NCBI RefSeq assembly: GCF_900091505.1
Contig: NZ_LT607409.1
Coordinates: forward strand, 3,658,001 to 3,722,000
Direction: 5' to 3'
DNA: 64,000 nt
Source of the DNA: Micromonospora chokoriensis
GTDB taxonomy: Bacteria > Actinomycetota > Actinomycetes > Mycobacteriales > Micromonosporaceae
The notes below the pieces were generated by a model. The model was given only the letters and a program-made list of their open reading frames with translations, was not told where the DNA came from and did no database searches. The position numbers and the translations under genes are program-made. Of the stretch, positions 27,976 to 36,407 are shown piece after piece; position 1 is the stretch's first letter; every line of letters starts with the position of its first letter.

Positions 27976-28962
27976 GTGCCACAGGACGTTCGAGCGGGTG
28001 GCGAGCGCGGGACGGCGCGGCGGCGCGCCCTCACCGCGACGCTGACACTGGAACTGGTGCTCGTCGCGCTCGGTTGCGGCCTGGCCTGGCAGAGCGAGGC
28101 CGGCGGTGGAAGGCGACCGACGACAGCCACCAACCTCGTCGACATGAACCTCGTCCCGCCCGGCCCCGCCGCCGCACCGGGCGCGGCAACCGGCACCTAC
28201 ACCTGGGACTGTGGCCGAAACGAGAACGGCCACCGCAACACCGCCAACATCGTGGTGGCACCCGGCTTTCCCGGGCAGCCGCATCACGTGCACGACTACG
28301 TCGGCAACCTCTCCACCGCCGTCGGCTCCACGCCGCAGACCCTCGCGGCGGCGCCGTCGACCTGCCGCAACGGTGACCTGTCGACGTACTTCTGGCCGGT
28401 GCTGCGCACCGTCGACCCGGCCACCACCGACCACACCGGCCACGACGGCCCGATCCAGGTGCCGGCCGAGGTGACCCTCACCTTCTCCGGCAACCCCCGG
28501 GGAACCGTCGTGCCGATGCCGCGGCAGCTCGCCGGCACGGTCGGGGACGCCGTGGCCGTCACCAACGGCGGCCGGAACGTGGCGGCGACCTGGACCTGCT
28601 CAGGCGCCGCGGAGCGGCGCACCACGGCGTACCCCCGATGCCCGGCCGGCGACCGGGTGCAGCGGGTGTACGACTTTCCGAGCTGTTGGGACGGCCGGCG
28701 GACGGACAGCGAGAGCCACCGTGCGCACCTCGTCTTTCCGTCCCCGGACGGCGCGTGCCCGCGCAACACCTTCCCGGTGCCCCGGCTCCGACTGACCCTC
28801 GGGTACGACATCCCGCCGGCTGCCGCGTTCCGGATCGACGCCTTCGACGGCCAGCGCAACAGCCCGCTGACCGATCACGCGTTCTTCGTCAACCTGATGC
28901 CGGAGCCGCTGATGGCGACTGTCGTCGACTGCCTCAACAGTGGACGGACCTGCCGGGGCTGA
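27976..28962 (+). CDS. DUF1996-domain secreted or membrane-anchored protein
   Basis: This 328-residue protein has an N-terminal hydrophobic anchor (ALTATLTLELVLVALGCGLAW, residues 18-38) and a DUF1996 domain recognised by PHHVHDYVGN, FPSCWDGRRTDSESHRAHLVFP and the late LRLTLGY segment. The domain is common in actinomycetes and fungi, and its function is not established; conserved His and Asp suggest metal or carbohydrate binding. The start is GTG 27976, with only a weak upstream ribosome site. It converges on the DUF4333 gene, which ends 12 bp away. Confidence 0.8.
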   Translation: MPQDVRAGGERGTARRRALTATLTLELVLVALGCGLAWQSEAGGGRRPTTATNLVDMNLVPPGPAAAPGAATGTYTWDCGRNENGHRNTANIVVAPGFPGQPHHVHDYVGNLSTAVGSTPQTLAAAPSTCRNGDLSTYFWPVLRTVDPATTDHTGHDGPIQVPAEVTLTFSGNPRGTVVPMPRQLAGTVGDAVAVTNGGRNVAATWTCSGAAERRTTAYPRCPAGDRVQRVYDFPSCWDGRRTDSESHRAHLVFPSPDGACPRNTFPVPRLRLTLGYDIPPAAAFRIDAFDGQRNSPLTDHAFFVNLMPEPLMATVVDCLNSGRTCRG

Positions 28963-28974
28963 CCCGGGCACACC

Positions 28975-29418
28975 TCACAGCGGCCGGCCGACCTCGAACC
29001 GGCCGTCGGAGGACAGCACCGTGACGGTGACGGTCTTCGGCACGCCGGCCACCTGGGCGGAGCAGGAGAAGCGGCTGCCCGCCTCCACGGACCGACCCGG
29101 TGGGCAGGCGACGAGGTCCGCGTCGAGCTGGTAGTCGTCGCGCAGCACCGACAGCACCCCCTGCTGCAGGGCCGCCGTGTCGAAGACTCTCTTGACGAGG
29201 AAGCCGGGCCGGACCAGTCCGAGTACCGCGACCAGCGCCACCACCGCCATCACCGGGCCGACGACGGCGATCAGGAGTTTCCGGGAGACCCGCCGCCGAC
29301 GTTCGACGGGTGGGCGTGACCCGGTGGAGTCCGGCCCCCACTGCGCCGGAGGCGCCGGCGCCCACCGAGGGGCGGGAGTCGGAAAGTCGCCGTCGGCGCC
29401 CGCGTACGGGTTCGTCAT
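28975..29418 (-). CDS. DUF4333-domain membrane protein
   Basis: This 147-residue protein has a Pro-rich cytoplasmic N-terminus, one transmembrane helix (LIAVVGPVMAVVALVAVLGLV, about 49-69) and an external DUF4333 domain with two conserved cysteines (LVACPPG and RFSCSAQV) likely to form a disulfide. DUF4333 proteins in mycobacteria and relatives are cell-envelope proteins of unknown function. The start is ATG 29418, with GGAGGAG upstream. It lies 17 bp after the lipoprotein gene and shares its ECF-type promoter at 30169. Confidence 0.82.
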   Translation of the reverse strand: MTNPYAGADGDFPTPAPRWAPAPPAQWGPDSTGSRPPVERRRRVSRKLLIAVVGPVMAVVALVAVLGLVRPGFLVKRVFDTAALQQGVLSVLRDDYQLDADLVACPPGRSVEAGSRFSCSAQVAGVPKTVTVTVLSSDGRFEVGRPL

Positions 29419-29435
29419 CGTCGTCTCCTCCGGGC

Positions 29436-30113
29436 TCAGCTGGCGGCCGTGGTGGGGGTACCGGGCAGCGGCCTGGTGCGCTCGCCGGTCGGGCTGATCG
29501 CGAACCAGGTGTCCCCGACTCCCTGACCGTTGACGTCACCCGGCGCGGCGTCGTTCGCGAACAGGTAGACCGGCCAGCCACCGATGGTCACCTGGCAGGT
29601 GCCGTCGGCCCGCTCCACGTAACCGACACGCTTCGGGTTGATTCCGCTCGGGTAGATCTGCCCCGGCGACTTGACGAGCAGCGGAGGCCACATCGTCGCG
29701 CACTCACCGTTGCAGTTCGACGTCGACGGCTTGGCCCTGTCCTTGTCGAACCGGTACAGCGTCCGACCCTGCCCGTCGGCGACGTACGTGCCGATGTCAG
29801 GCGACGCGGTCCCGTTGAGTTGGATGACGGTGCTGCCCCGTCCCGTGTCCGGCGCGGGTGAGAGCGCGACGTCGGACGGGCCGCTGTAGATCCGTACGCG
29901 ACCCTGGGTCCTCGCCACCGTCGGCGCCGTCGGAGCCTCGATCACCTCCGGCGGGGTGCCGGCCTCGGCTGTCGAACTCGGCGTCGGCTGCGCGGCCGTG
30001 GCGGCCGCCGTGGCCGGCGTGGCCGGCCCGGTCACCTCGTGGCCGCACGCGCCCAGGGCCGCCAGGCTGGCCAGTGCGATCGCGCTCAGCGCGACCCGGC
30101 TGTGCACAAGCAT
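29436..30113 (-). CDS. COG4315-type lipoprotein (Yx(FWY)xxD motif)
   Basis: This 225-residue lipoprotein has lipobox AALGAC near residue 22. The mature part contains the family motif YRFDKD, followed by a CNGEC pair (SNCNGECATMWPP) and the repeat half VTIGGWPVYLFANDAAPGDVNGQG. The family (annotated in Streptomyces as SCO0930-like) has no proven function; the CxxxC pair could form a disulfide. Paralogs lie at 40150 and 42423. The start is ATG 30113, with GGTGGAG 5 nt upstream; the 28 upstream codons cover the promoter and are spurious. Driven by the promoter at 30169-30196. Confidence 0.85.
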   Translation of the reverse strand: MLVHSRVALSAIALASLAALGACGHEVTGPATPATAAATAAQPTPSSTAEAGTPPEVIEAPTAPTVARTQGRVRIYSGPSDVALSPAPDTGRGSTVIQLNGTASPDIGTYVADGQGRTLYRFDKDRAKPSTSNCNGECATMWPPLLVKSPGQIYPSGINPKRVGYVERADGTCQVTIGGWPVYLFANDAAPGDVNGQGVGDTWFAISPTGERTRPLPGTPTTAAS

Positions 30114-30168
30114 CTCTGCTCCACCTCGTGTTCGGGGAGGACCACGCCCATCCGCGCGGTCCGGCATC

Positions 30169-30196
30169 CACACGAAGCGGTCGGCGACCTGGTTCA
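30169..30196 (-). promoter_or_regulatory. ECF-type promoter (site D) for the lipoprotein-DUF4333 operon
   Basis: On the minus strand TGAACC (30196-30191), 16 nt, then CGTGTG (30174-30169). Transcription would start about 50 nt before the ATG at 30113. The 13 nt from CGTGTG onward (CGTGTGGATGCCG) are identical to those of the promoter at 43415. One of five such sites in this region. Confidence 0.75.
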
Positions 30197-30242
30197 CCGT
30201 CGAGGTCGGACGAGTCCCCGGTCACGACGTCGAACCTCGCGC

Positions 30243-30270
30243 TGAACCGTTTCGGGCAACCGTCCGTGTG
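30243..30270 (+). promoter_or_regulatory. ECF-type promoter (site A) for WXG100 and EccC
   Basis: TGAACC (30243-30248), 16 nt, CGTGTG (30265-30270). The extended -35 (GCTGAACCGTTTC) is the same as at 36318. It is back to back with site D and 80 bp before the WXG100 start. Confidence 0.75.
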
Positions 30271-30349
30271 GGTGGCGGCGACGGCGGAAGGCGACCCAGG
30301 AGGGGCCGCCCCACGGAGCCGGAAGACCGACGACCTGAAGGAGCGGAAC

Positions 30350-30646
30350 GTGGCCACCTACCACATCGTCAGCGAGGACATGCAGGAGTCTTCGACCTGG
30401 CTGAAGCAGAACATGCAGACGCTGCTGGACGGAATGAACCAGGCCAAGAGCAAGATCGACACTCTGATCCAGGGTGGCTACAACACCCCGGCGGCCCAGC
30501 AGAAGTTCGGCCCGTACTTCGACGAGTACAAGGGCAGCGTCGACCAGACCCTGAACGGCATGGAGGGCATCAGCCAGTACCTCTCGCAGGTCAGCGACGC
30601 GTTCTCCGAGACGGACAACCAGACCGGGGCCAGCCTCGGCCGCTGA
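30350..30646 (+). CDS. WXG100-family type VII secretion substrate
   Basis: This 98-residue, all-helical protein has the size and hairpin layout of ESAT-6/WXG100 proteins: helix (SEDMQESSTWLKQNMQTLLDGMNQAKSKI), central turn (GGYNTPAAQQKFG), helix to the end. The turn motif is not a canonical WxG. The C-terminus ends SDAFSETDNQTGASLGR, a pattern shared with the 35907-36206 protein. Such proteins are dimeric secreted substrates and co-factors of EccC/EssC ATPases. The start is GTG 30350, with AAGGAG 6 nt upstream. A hairpin separates it from the EccC gene, which would favour higher WXG100 output. Confidence 0.85.
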   Translation: MATYHIVSEDMQESSTWLKQNMQTLLDGMNQAKSKIDTLIQGGYNTPAAQQKFGPYFDEYKGSVDQTLNGMEGISQYLSQVSDAFSETDNQTGASLGR

Positions 30647-30662
30647 ACGACCGGACCGGCCC

Positions 30663-30697
30663 GGGGCCGCGTGGTGAGCGAATCACCACGCGGCCCC
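30663..30697 (+). terminator. terminator/attenuator between WXG100 and EccC
   Basis: GGGGCCGCGTGGTGA and TCACCACGCGGCCCC form a perfect 15-bp stem with a 5-nt loop, followed by a pyrimidine-rich tail containing CTTTCCCCC. Partial read-through would give more WXG100 than ATPase transcript. Confidence 0.7.
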
Positions 30698-30737
30698 GCC
30701 CGTCTTTCCCCCATGGACCACCGACCAGGAGGCCCTC

Positions 30738-33700
30738 GTGCGCCTGCAGCTCACCGTTGCGGATCCGTCCACCGCCGTCATCGAATACCAGGTCGAGGCG
30801 GCCCCCGAGAACACCGTGGGGGAACTCGCCGAGGCGCTCGCCGCGCGCCGGCCGGAGCCCACCGGCACACCACCGGCGATCTTCGTCGCCGGTGCGCCAC
30901 TGGACCCACTGCTCACCCTCGCCGAGGCACCACTGCGCCAGGGCACGGTGCTCGGGCTGGATCGGCCCGTGCCCGAGCCCCCGACGCAGCCGCCGGGACT
31001 GGTGCAGGTGCGGGTGGTCAGCGGCACCGACGCCGGCGCGACCTATCAGCTCGACCTCGGTGAACACACCATCGGCACCGCGAGCGCCAGCCGGGTCGGC
31101 CTCACGGACCCCACACTCGCGCCGGTGATGGCGTCGGTCCGGGTCCTTCCGGACGGCAGGTGCCGGTTGCGACCGGAGCAACCCGGCCTCCTGCTCGACC
31201 GGGTCGAGCTCGACGGGGAACAGGCGTGGCCCCCCGGCGGACAACTCGCGGTCGGCTCGTCCCTGCTGGAACTCCGCGTTCCGGTCCGTGCCGAGGCCGC
31301 GCTGCAGATCTCCGAGGACCGCACCGGGCTGGACTACAACCGTCCGCCACGGCTGCTGCCGGAGGTGCGCCCGACCCAGTTCACCCTGCCGTCACCGCCG
31401 TCCCCGCCGGAGCGACGACCGCTCGTACTGATCACCGTGCTGGCCCCGCTGGTCGTCTCCGGAGCCGCGTTCCTCATCACCGGCAATCCGCTGACCCTGC
31501 TCTTCGCCATCCTGTCGCCGGTCGCGCTGATCGCCGGTCAGATCAGCTCCCGACGGCTGGGCAAGGCCAGCCATCGCACCCGCCTCGCCGAGTACGAGGC
31601 GAAACGGACGCGGATCAGCGCCGAGGCGCAGGCGGCGCTGACCGCCGAGCGGCTGGCCCGACGGGACAACTTCCCGGACCCCGCCGCCGTACGGCTGATC
31701 GCCGTCGGGCCGGAGCGCCGCCTCTGGGAGCGTCGCCGCACCGACCCCGACTTCCTCGAACTGCGGGCCGGCAGCGCCGACCTTCCGTCCGAGGTGGTGC
31801 TCCGGGACCCGAGCCAGGACGAGCATCGACGGGAGGTCCGGTGGAGTGCCCTCGACGTGCCGGCGACCGTGTCGGTGCGTAAGCACGGAGTGGTCGGCAT
31901 CGCCGGCGCCGCCGTCGCCCGGGTGACCGCCCGGTGGATGGTCGCGCAGGCCGCCACCCTGCACAGCCCCGAGGACCTGCAGATCTACCTGCTCGCCGGT
32001 GCGGGCGACGAGGAGGGCTGGTCGTGGGTCGGCTGGCTGCCGCACGCGGCGCCGCGCGACGGCCAGGACACCGTCGCCACCGTCGGCGCCGACACCCAGA
32101 CCATGGCCCGACGCGTGGCCGAACTGAGTGCCGTGATCGCGGCCCGCTCCGCCGAGCGGGCCGACGGGACGTTCCGCGACATCCTCGTGGTGCTCGACGG
32201 GGCACGCCGGCTGCGCTCCCTGCCCGGGGTGACGCAGATCCTGCGGGAAGGACCCGCCGTCGGGGTGTACGCGATCTGCGTCGACGCCGAGGAGAAGCTG
32301 CTGCCGGAGGAGTGCCAGGCCGTCGTCGCCGAGCAGACCGACGGGTCGCTGCTGGTGACCCGGACGCTCGCCGCGCCGATCCCCGCCGTGCACCCGGACC
32401 TGCTCTCAACGCCGTGGCTGCGGACGGTGGCGCGTGCGCTTGCGCCGCTGCGCGACACCGGCGGCGCGGACGACGGCGCCGCCCTGCCGGACGCGAGTCG
32501 GCTGCTCGACGTGCTGGGCATGGAACCGCCGGAGCCGGACGCGGTCGCGGCCAGGTGGACCACCGGAGGCCGGACCACCGAGGCGGTGCTCGGCGTCTCG
32601 CTGGACGGACCGTTCGCCCTGGACCTCAAGCGGGACGGTCCGCACGCGCTGGTCGCCGGCACCACCGGATCGGGCAAGTCGGAGCTGTTGCAGACCCTCG
32701 TCGCTTCGCTCGCCGTCGCCAACCGGCCGGACGCGATGACGTTCGTGCTGGTGGACTACAAGGGTGGCAGCGCGTTCAAGGACTGCGTCCGGCTGCCGCA
32801 CACCGTCGGCATGGTCACCGACCTCGACACCCACCTGGTGGGTCGGGCGCTGACCTCGCTCACGGCCGAGCTGAAGCGGCGCGAGCACATCCTCGCCGCG
32901 GCGGGCGCGAAGGACATCGACGACTACGTCGACCTGCTGCGCCGCGAGCCGACCCGGACCTCGATGCCACGACTGCTGATCGTGATCGACGAGTTCGCGT
33001 CGATGATCCGGGACCTGCCGGACTTCGTGACCGGTCTGGTGAACATCGCGCAGCGGGGACGGTCGCTCGGCATCCACCTGGTGCTGGCCACCCAACGTCC
33101 GGGCGGAGTGGTGTCACCCGAGATCCGGGCGAACACCAACCTGCGGATCGCCCTGCGGGTGACCGACACCAGCGAGAGCCAGGACGTGCTGAACGCCCCG
33201 GACGCCGCCTCGATCCTGAAGTCGACGCCGGGCCGGGCCTTCGTACGCCTCGCCCAGTCGTCGCTGGTGCCGTTCCAGGCCGGGCGGGTCGGTGGGTTCC
33301 GTCCGGGCGCCCGCACGGAGGCCCGGCAGGCGCCCTGGCTCGCGCCGGTCTCCTGGAAGGACCTGGGTCGGCCCAGGCCCAGCCGTCCGGGTGTGAAGGC
33401 CGCGCCATCGGCCGAACTCACCGACCTCGCCGTGTTGGTGGAGGCCGTCCGGGGCGCCAGTGAGCAGCTCGCCATCGAGCCGCCGCACAGCCCGTGGCTG
33501 CCGGCGCTGCCGGACACGCTGACCGTCGACGCTCTTCCCGCGCCGCGCGGCAGCGGCTACCACCTGCCCCCGGTGGCGTACGGCCTGGTTGACCTGCCGG
33601 CCGAGCAGGAGCAGGCGCCGCTGGAGCTGGACCTGGGGACGCTGGGGCACCTGCACGTCATCGGCTCGTCGCGCAGCGGCCGTTCGCAGGCGTTGCGGAC

Positions 33701-35114
33701 GATCGCCGGCACCGTGGCCGGCGCGCACTCGACCGCCGACGTCCATCTCTACGGCGTGGACTGCGGCAACGGCGCCCTGCTCGCCCTCACCGAGCTGCCG
33801 CACTGCGGCGCCGTGGTGCAGCGGACCGAGGCCGAACGGCTCGGTCGCCTGTTCGCCCGCCTCGTCGCGGAGCTGGGGCGTCGCCAGCAGCTGCTCGCCT
33901 CCACCGGTTCGGCCGGGATGGTGGAGTACCGGGCCGGGGCGGCCGAGTCCGACCGTCCGCCGCACATCCTGGTGCTGCTCGACCGGTTCGAGGTCTTCGA
34001 CAAGACGTTCGCCGACTACGACAACGGCAGTGTCATGGCGGCCCTGCTGACCCTGTTGCGCGAAGGCGCCGGGGCCGGAATCCACGTGGTGATGGCCGGT
34101 GACCGGAGTATGTTCACCACCCGGATCTCGTCGACGACCGACGACAAACTGGTGCTCCGGCTGACCGAACGCAGCGACTACAGCATGGTCGGCATCAATT
34201 ACCGGCAGCTGCCGGACGAGATCGGCACGGGCCGGGCGATCCGGGCGGTCGACGGCGCGGAGGCCCAGATCGCCCTGCTCACGCGGGACAGCTCCGGGCA
34301 GGGTCAGGCCCGTGCGCTCGCCGTGATCGCCGAGGCGGCGCGACTGCGGGATGCCGCGGTCGGCACCGCCGGACGCCCGTTCCGGATCGACGTGCTGCCG
34401 GACGAGCTGACCCTGGCGCAGGCGAGCGCCCTGGCGCGGCCGACCGGTCCGCTGTGGACGATGCTCGGAGTCGGCGGGGACGAGCTCTCGGCCATCGGCC
34501 CGGACCTGGAGACCAACCCCTCGTTCATCCTGGCGGGACCGCCCCGATCCGGGCGGAGCACCGCCCTGCTGACGATGGTCGCCGGTCTGCTGGCGAAGGG
34601 GACACCCGTGGTGATCGCGGCACCCCGCCGATCACCGCTGCGGGAGTTGGCCGGGGTGCCCGGGGTGCTCGACCTGGTGACGAGCGAGAACTTCACCTCC
34701 GCCGGGCTCGCGGCTGCCCTCGCCGGGCGAACCGGGCCCGCCGTGGTCGTCCTGGACGACGCCGAGCAGCTGCTCAAGTGCGACGCCGGCAGCGACCTCG
34801 GTGAGATCGCCCGGGTCGGGGCGGAGAGGGGCCTCGGGCTGATCATGGGTGGTTCGATCGACGGTCTCTCCGGTGGCTTCGGCGGCTGGCACGTCGACGC
34901 CCGCCGCAACCGGCAGGGCGCGCTGCTCAGCCCGCAGGGCCTCGGCGACGGTGAGCTGATCGGCGTGAAGCTGTCCCGCAGCCAGCTCGGCGGCGGTCGG
35001 CCGGGCCGGGTGCACGCCCACTTCGGCGACGGCAAGCTGCACCTGGTGCAGGTGCCCCGCACCGAACCGGCCGGGCTGCGGGAGCTGCTGGCCGGGACCG
35101 GCGACGCCCGGTAG
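30738..35114 (+). CDS. FtsK/SpoIIIE-type T7SS ATPase (EccC/EssC-like) with FHA domain
   Basis: This 1458-residue protein has a ubiquitin-like N-terminus (about 1-75), an FHA-like domain (about 90-175), two transmembrane helices (about 225-270) and three tandem FtsK ATPase domains. Domain 1 is canonical: Walker A GTTGSGKSE (641-649) and Walker B LLIVIDEFA (about 745). Domains 2 and 3 carry altered P-loops, GSSRSGRSQ (about 975) and GPPRSGRST (about 1268), with Arg for Lys, as expected of substrate-gating modules. It should thread folded WXG-type substrates across the membrane. The start is GTG 30738, with AGGAGG 5 nt upstream. EccB, EccD, EccE and mycosin genes are not in the window. Confidence 0.93.
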   Translation: MRLQLTVADPSTAVIEYQVEAAPENTVGELAEALAARRPEPTGTPPAIFVAGAPLDPLLTLAEAPLRQGTVLGLDRPVPEPPTQPPGLVQVRVVSGTDAGATYQLDLGEHTIGTASASRVGLTDPTLAPVMASVRVLPDGRCRLRPEQPGLLLDRVELDGEQAWPPGGQLAVGSSLLELRVPVRAEAALQISEDRTGLDYNRPPRLLPEVRPTQFTLPSPPSPPERRPLVLITVLAPLVVSGAAFLITGNPLTLLFAILSPVALIAGQISSRRLGKASHRTRLAEYEAKRTRISAEAQAALTAERLARRDNFPDPAAVRLIAVGPERRLWERRRTDPDFLELRAGSADLPSEVVLRDPSQDEHRREVRWSALDVPATVSVRKHGVVGIAGAAVARVTARWMVAQAATLHSPEDLQIYLLAGAGDEEGWSWVGWLPHAAPRDGQDTVATVGADTQTMARRVAELSAVIAARSAERADGTFRDILVVLDGARRLRSLPGVTQILREGPAVGVYAICVDAEEKLLPEECQAVVAEQTDGSLLVTRTLAAPIPAVHPDLLSTPWLRTVARALAPLRDTGGADDGAALPDASRLLDVLGMEPPEPDAVAARWTTGGRTTEAVLGVSLDGPFALDLKRDGPHALVAGTTGSGKSELLQTLVASLAVANRPDAMTFVLVDYKGGSAFKDCVRLPHTVGMVTDLDTHLVGRALTSLTAELKRREHILAAAGAKDIDDYVDLLRREPTRTSMPRLLIVIDEFASMIRDLPDFVTGLVNIAQRGRSLGIHLVLATQRPGGVVSPEIRANTNLRIALRVTDTSESQDVLNAPDAASILKSTPGRAFVRLAQSSLVPFQAGRVGGFRPGARTEARQAPWLAPVSWKDLGRPRPSRPGVKAAPSAELTDLAVLVEAVRGASEQLAIEPPHSPWLPALPDTLTVDALPAPRGSGYHLPPVAYGLVDLPAEQEQAPLELDLGTLGHLHVIGSSRSGRSQALRTIAGTVAGAHSTADVHLYGVDCGNGALLALTELPHCGAVVQRTEAERLGRLFARLVAELGRRQQLLASTGSAGMVEYRAGAAESDRPPHILVLLDRFEVFDKTFADYDNGSVMAALLTLLREGAGAGIHVVMAGDRSMFTTRISSTTDDKLVLRLTERSDYSMVGINYRQLPDEIGTGRAIRAVDGAEAQIALLTRDSSGQGQARALAVIAEAARLRDAAVGTAGRPFRIDVLPDELTLAQASALARPTGPLWTMLGVGGDELSAIGPDLETNPSFILAGPPRSGRSTALLTMVAGLLAKGTPVVIAAPRRSPLRELAGVPGVLDLVTSENFTSAGLAAALAGRTGPAVVVLDDAEQLLKCDAGSDLGEIARVGAERGLGLIMGGSIDGLSGGFGGWHVDARRNRQGALLSPQGLGDGELIGVKLSRSQLGGGRPGRVHAHFGDGKLHLVQVPRTEPAGLRELLAGTGDAR

Positions 35115-35193
35115 GCACGACCGCGACGACGGAGTCCGGCTCCCATTCGGGGCCGGACTCGACAATGCCCAGACCCCACCGGGTACGCAACGA

Positions 35194-35230
35194 CGTTGGG
35201 GGGACACCCCCCAACGGTGTCCCCCCAACG
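35194..35230. terminator. bidirectional terminator between EccC and the convergent operon
   Basis: CGTTGGGGGGACACC and its perfect complement (15 bp) enclose a 7-nt loop. A second 10-bp hairpin (35232-35261) overlaps the stop codon of the minus-strand gene. Confidence 0.75.
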
Positions 35231-35247
35231 CAGGTCGGCAGTTACCC

Positions 35248-35910
35248 CTAGCTGCCGACCTCCCCCGGGGAGGCCGCCGGCGGCGTGAGCGCGGAAGCCT
35301 CCCCCTTATACGAGAAGGTCAATGTCGCGGTGATCGTGGCGAAGAGCTCGAAGATCTCCTCCGCCTCCGCGAGATTCGGGCTCGAACCGGTGACCACCAG
35401 CACGTTCGTCGCCCCCGGCAGCGGTACGACCGTGTGCATCACGGCGCAGCGCATGGTGACGCCGTCCTGGCTGACGTTCTGGATGCCGTGCACCCGGCCG
35501 ACGGTGCCGATCGCGGGGATCTGTGCGGTGCTCACCCGACGCCAGGTGCCGTCGGCGTGGGCGGGCTGCGCCACCGCGGTCAACGCCCCGATGATGTCGC
35601 CCGTCGCGGGCGGGGTGACCACGGAGACCAGCACCGTGGCGATGAGCGCGCCGTCCTCGTACACCTGGAACGTGCCGGCGGCGTGCACCGCGCCGGCGTT
35701 GCGGGCCTGCCGCACCGACCGGCGCAGCTGCTCGGCGTACTGTCCCGCCTGCTCCTCGGTGAACCCACCGTCGCGGGCCCGGGTCCACACGTCGTCGGCG
35801 ACGCGGTTCTCGCTCGCCTCGTCGGCGACCGAGAAGTCGACCCAGTCGTGCGGCGTACGCAGCTCGAATCCGGTCGGGACAGCTACCGCCGTGCCTCCTG
35901 CGCTGGTCAA
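35248..35910 (-). CDS. T7SS-associated soluble protein, unknown function
   Basis: This 220-residue protein has no signal or membrane segment. The N-terminal half opens with PTGFELRTPHDWVDFSV and a charged helical region; the C-terminal part (GVTMRCAVMHTVVPLPGATNVLVVTGSSPN...FELFATITATLTF) resembles a beta-sheet domain ending in an amphipathic helix. I do not recognise a family; an EspG-like chaperone role is only a guess from context. The start is TTG 35910, overlapping the TGA of the WXG-like gene (TTGA); no other start precedes the conserved-looking sequence. It belongs to the minus-strand operon from promoter site E. Confidence 0.7.
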   Translation of the reverse strand: MTSAGGTAVAVPTGFELRTPHDWVDFSVADEASENRVADDVWTRARDGGFTEEQAGQYAEQLRRSVRQARNAGAVHAAGTFQVYEDGALIATVLVSVVTPPATGDIIGALTAVAQPAHADGTWRRVSTAQIPAIGTVGRVHGIQNVSQDGVTMRCAVMHTVVPLPGATNVLVVTGSSPNLAEAEEIFELFATITATLTFSYKGEASALTPPAASPGEVGS

Positions 35911-36206
35911 CTCGTTGCTCCGTCCGACTCGAGTGAGGCTGCCGTCTGGTCGTCGGTCTCCCGGAACGCGTCGGCCACCGCCTTCGCGGCGTCGCGGACC
36001 CCTTCGAGGTCCTTGGCCACGACGTACCGGCCGTCGCCCCAGCGCTTCTCGAACTCGCGGGCGGCCCCTTCCAACTCGCGCTGCCCCAGCGTGTCGACGA
36101 CCGGACCCATCGACCTGATCGGTGAGCTGTCCATCAGCTCCTTGGTGCGCTGCAACAGGTCGTGCACCCGCATCAGCTCCGTGCCGGGTACGTCGATCAC
36201 GCTCAT
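35907..36206 (-). CDS. WXG100-like small helical protein
   Basis: This 99-residue protein is predicted all-helical, with a central KRWGDGRYV turn (W near the middle) and a C-terminus AVADAFRETDDQTAASLES that matches the tail of the WXG100 protein at 30350 (DAF-ETD-QT-ASL). Length and layout fit a WXG100/EsxB-type partner, perhaps of the large protein at 36408. The start is ATG 36206. It is co-translated with the 35248 gene through a TTGA overlap and is expressed from promoter site E. Confidence 0.75.
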   Translation of the reverse strand: MSVIDVPGTELMRVHDLLQRTKELMDSSPIRSMGPVVDTLGQRELEGAAREFEKRWGDGRYVVAKDLEGVRDAAKAVADAFRETDDQTAASLESDGATS

Positions 36207-36284
36207 CGCGCCACCCCGGCGTCGAGCCTGCTCCGCTTGCCCATCCCCGCTCTCCTCCCCGGTCCGGTCAATGACTCCGCGCCG

Positions 36285-36312
36285 TACACGGACGGCCGGT
36301 CGGATCGGTTCA
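36285..36312 (-). promoter_or_regulatory. ECF-type promoter (site E) for the minus-strand WXG-like operon
   Basis: On the minus strand TGAACC (36312-36307), 16 nt, CGTGTA (36290-36285), about 80 bp before the ATG at 36206. It is divergent from site B, with the two -35 elements 7 bp apart. Confidence 0.72.
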
Positions 36313-36319
36313 GTCCGGC

Positions 36320-36347
36320 TGAACCGTTTCCACGATCGCTACGTGTG
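36320..36347 (+). promoter_or_regulatory. ECF-type promoter (site B) for the effector operon
   Basis: TGAACC (36320-36325), 16 nt, CGTGTG (36342-36347), with the same extended -35 as site A. It lies 61 bp before the start of the large T7SS protein. Confidence 0.75.
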
Positions 36348-36407
36348 CGAGTCGGCTCACGGCATTGGCCGGAGCGGGGAGCGGTCGGTGCGATGGGGAG
36401 GTTGGTC

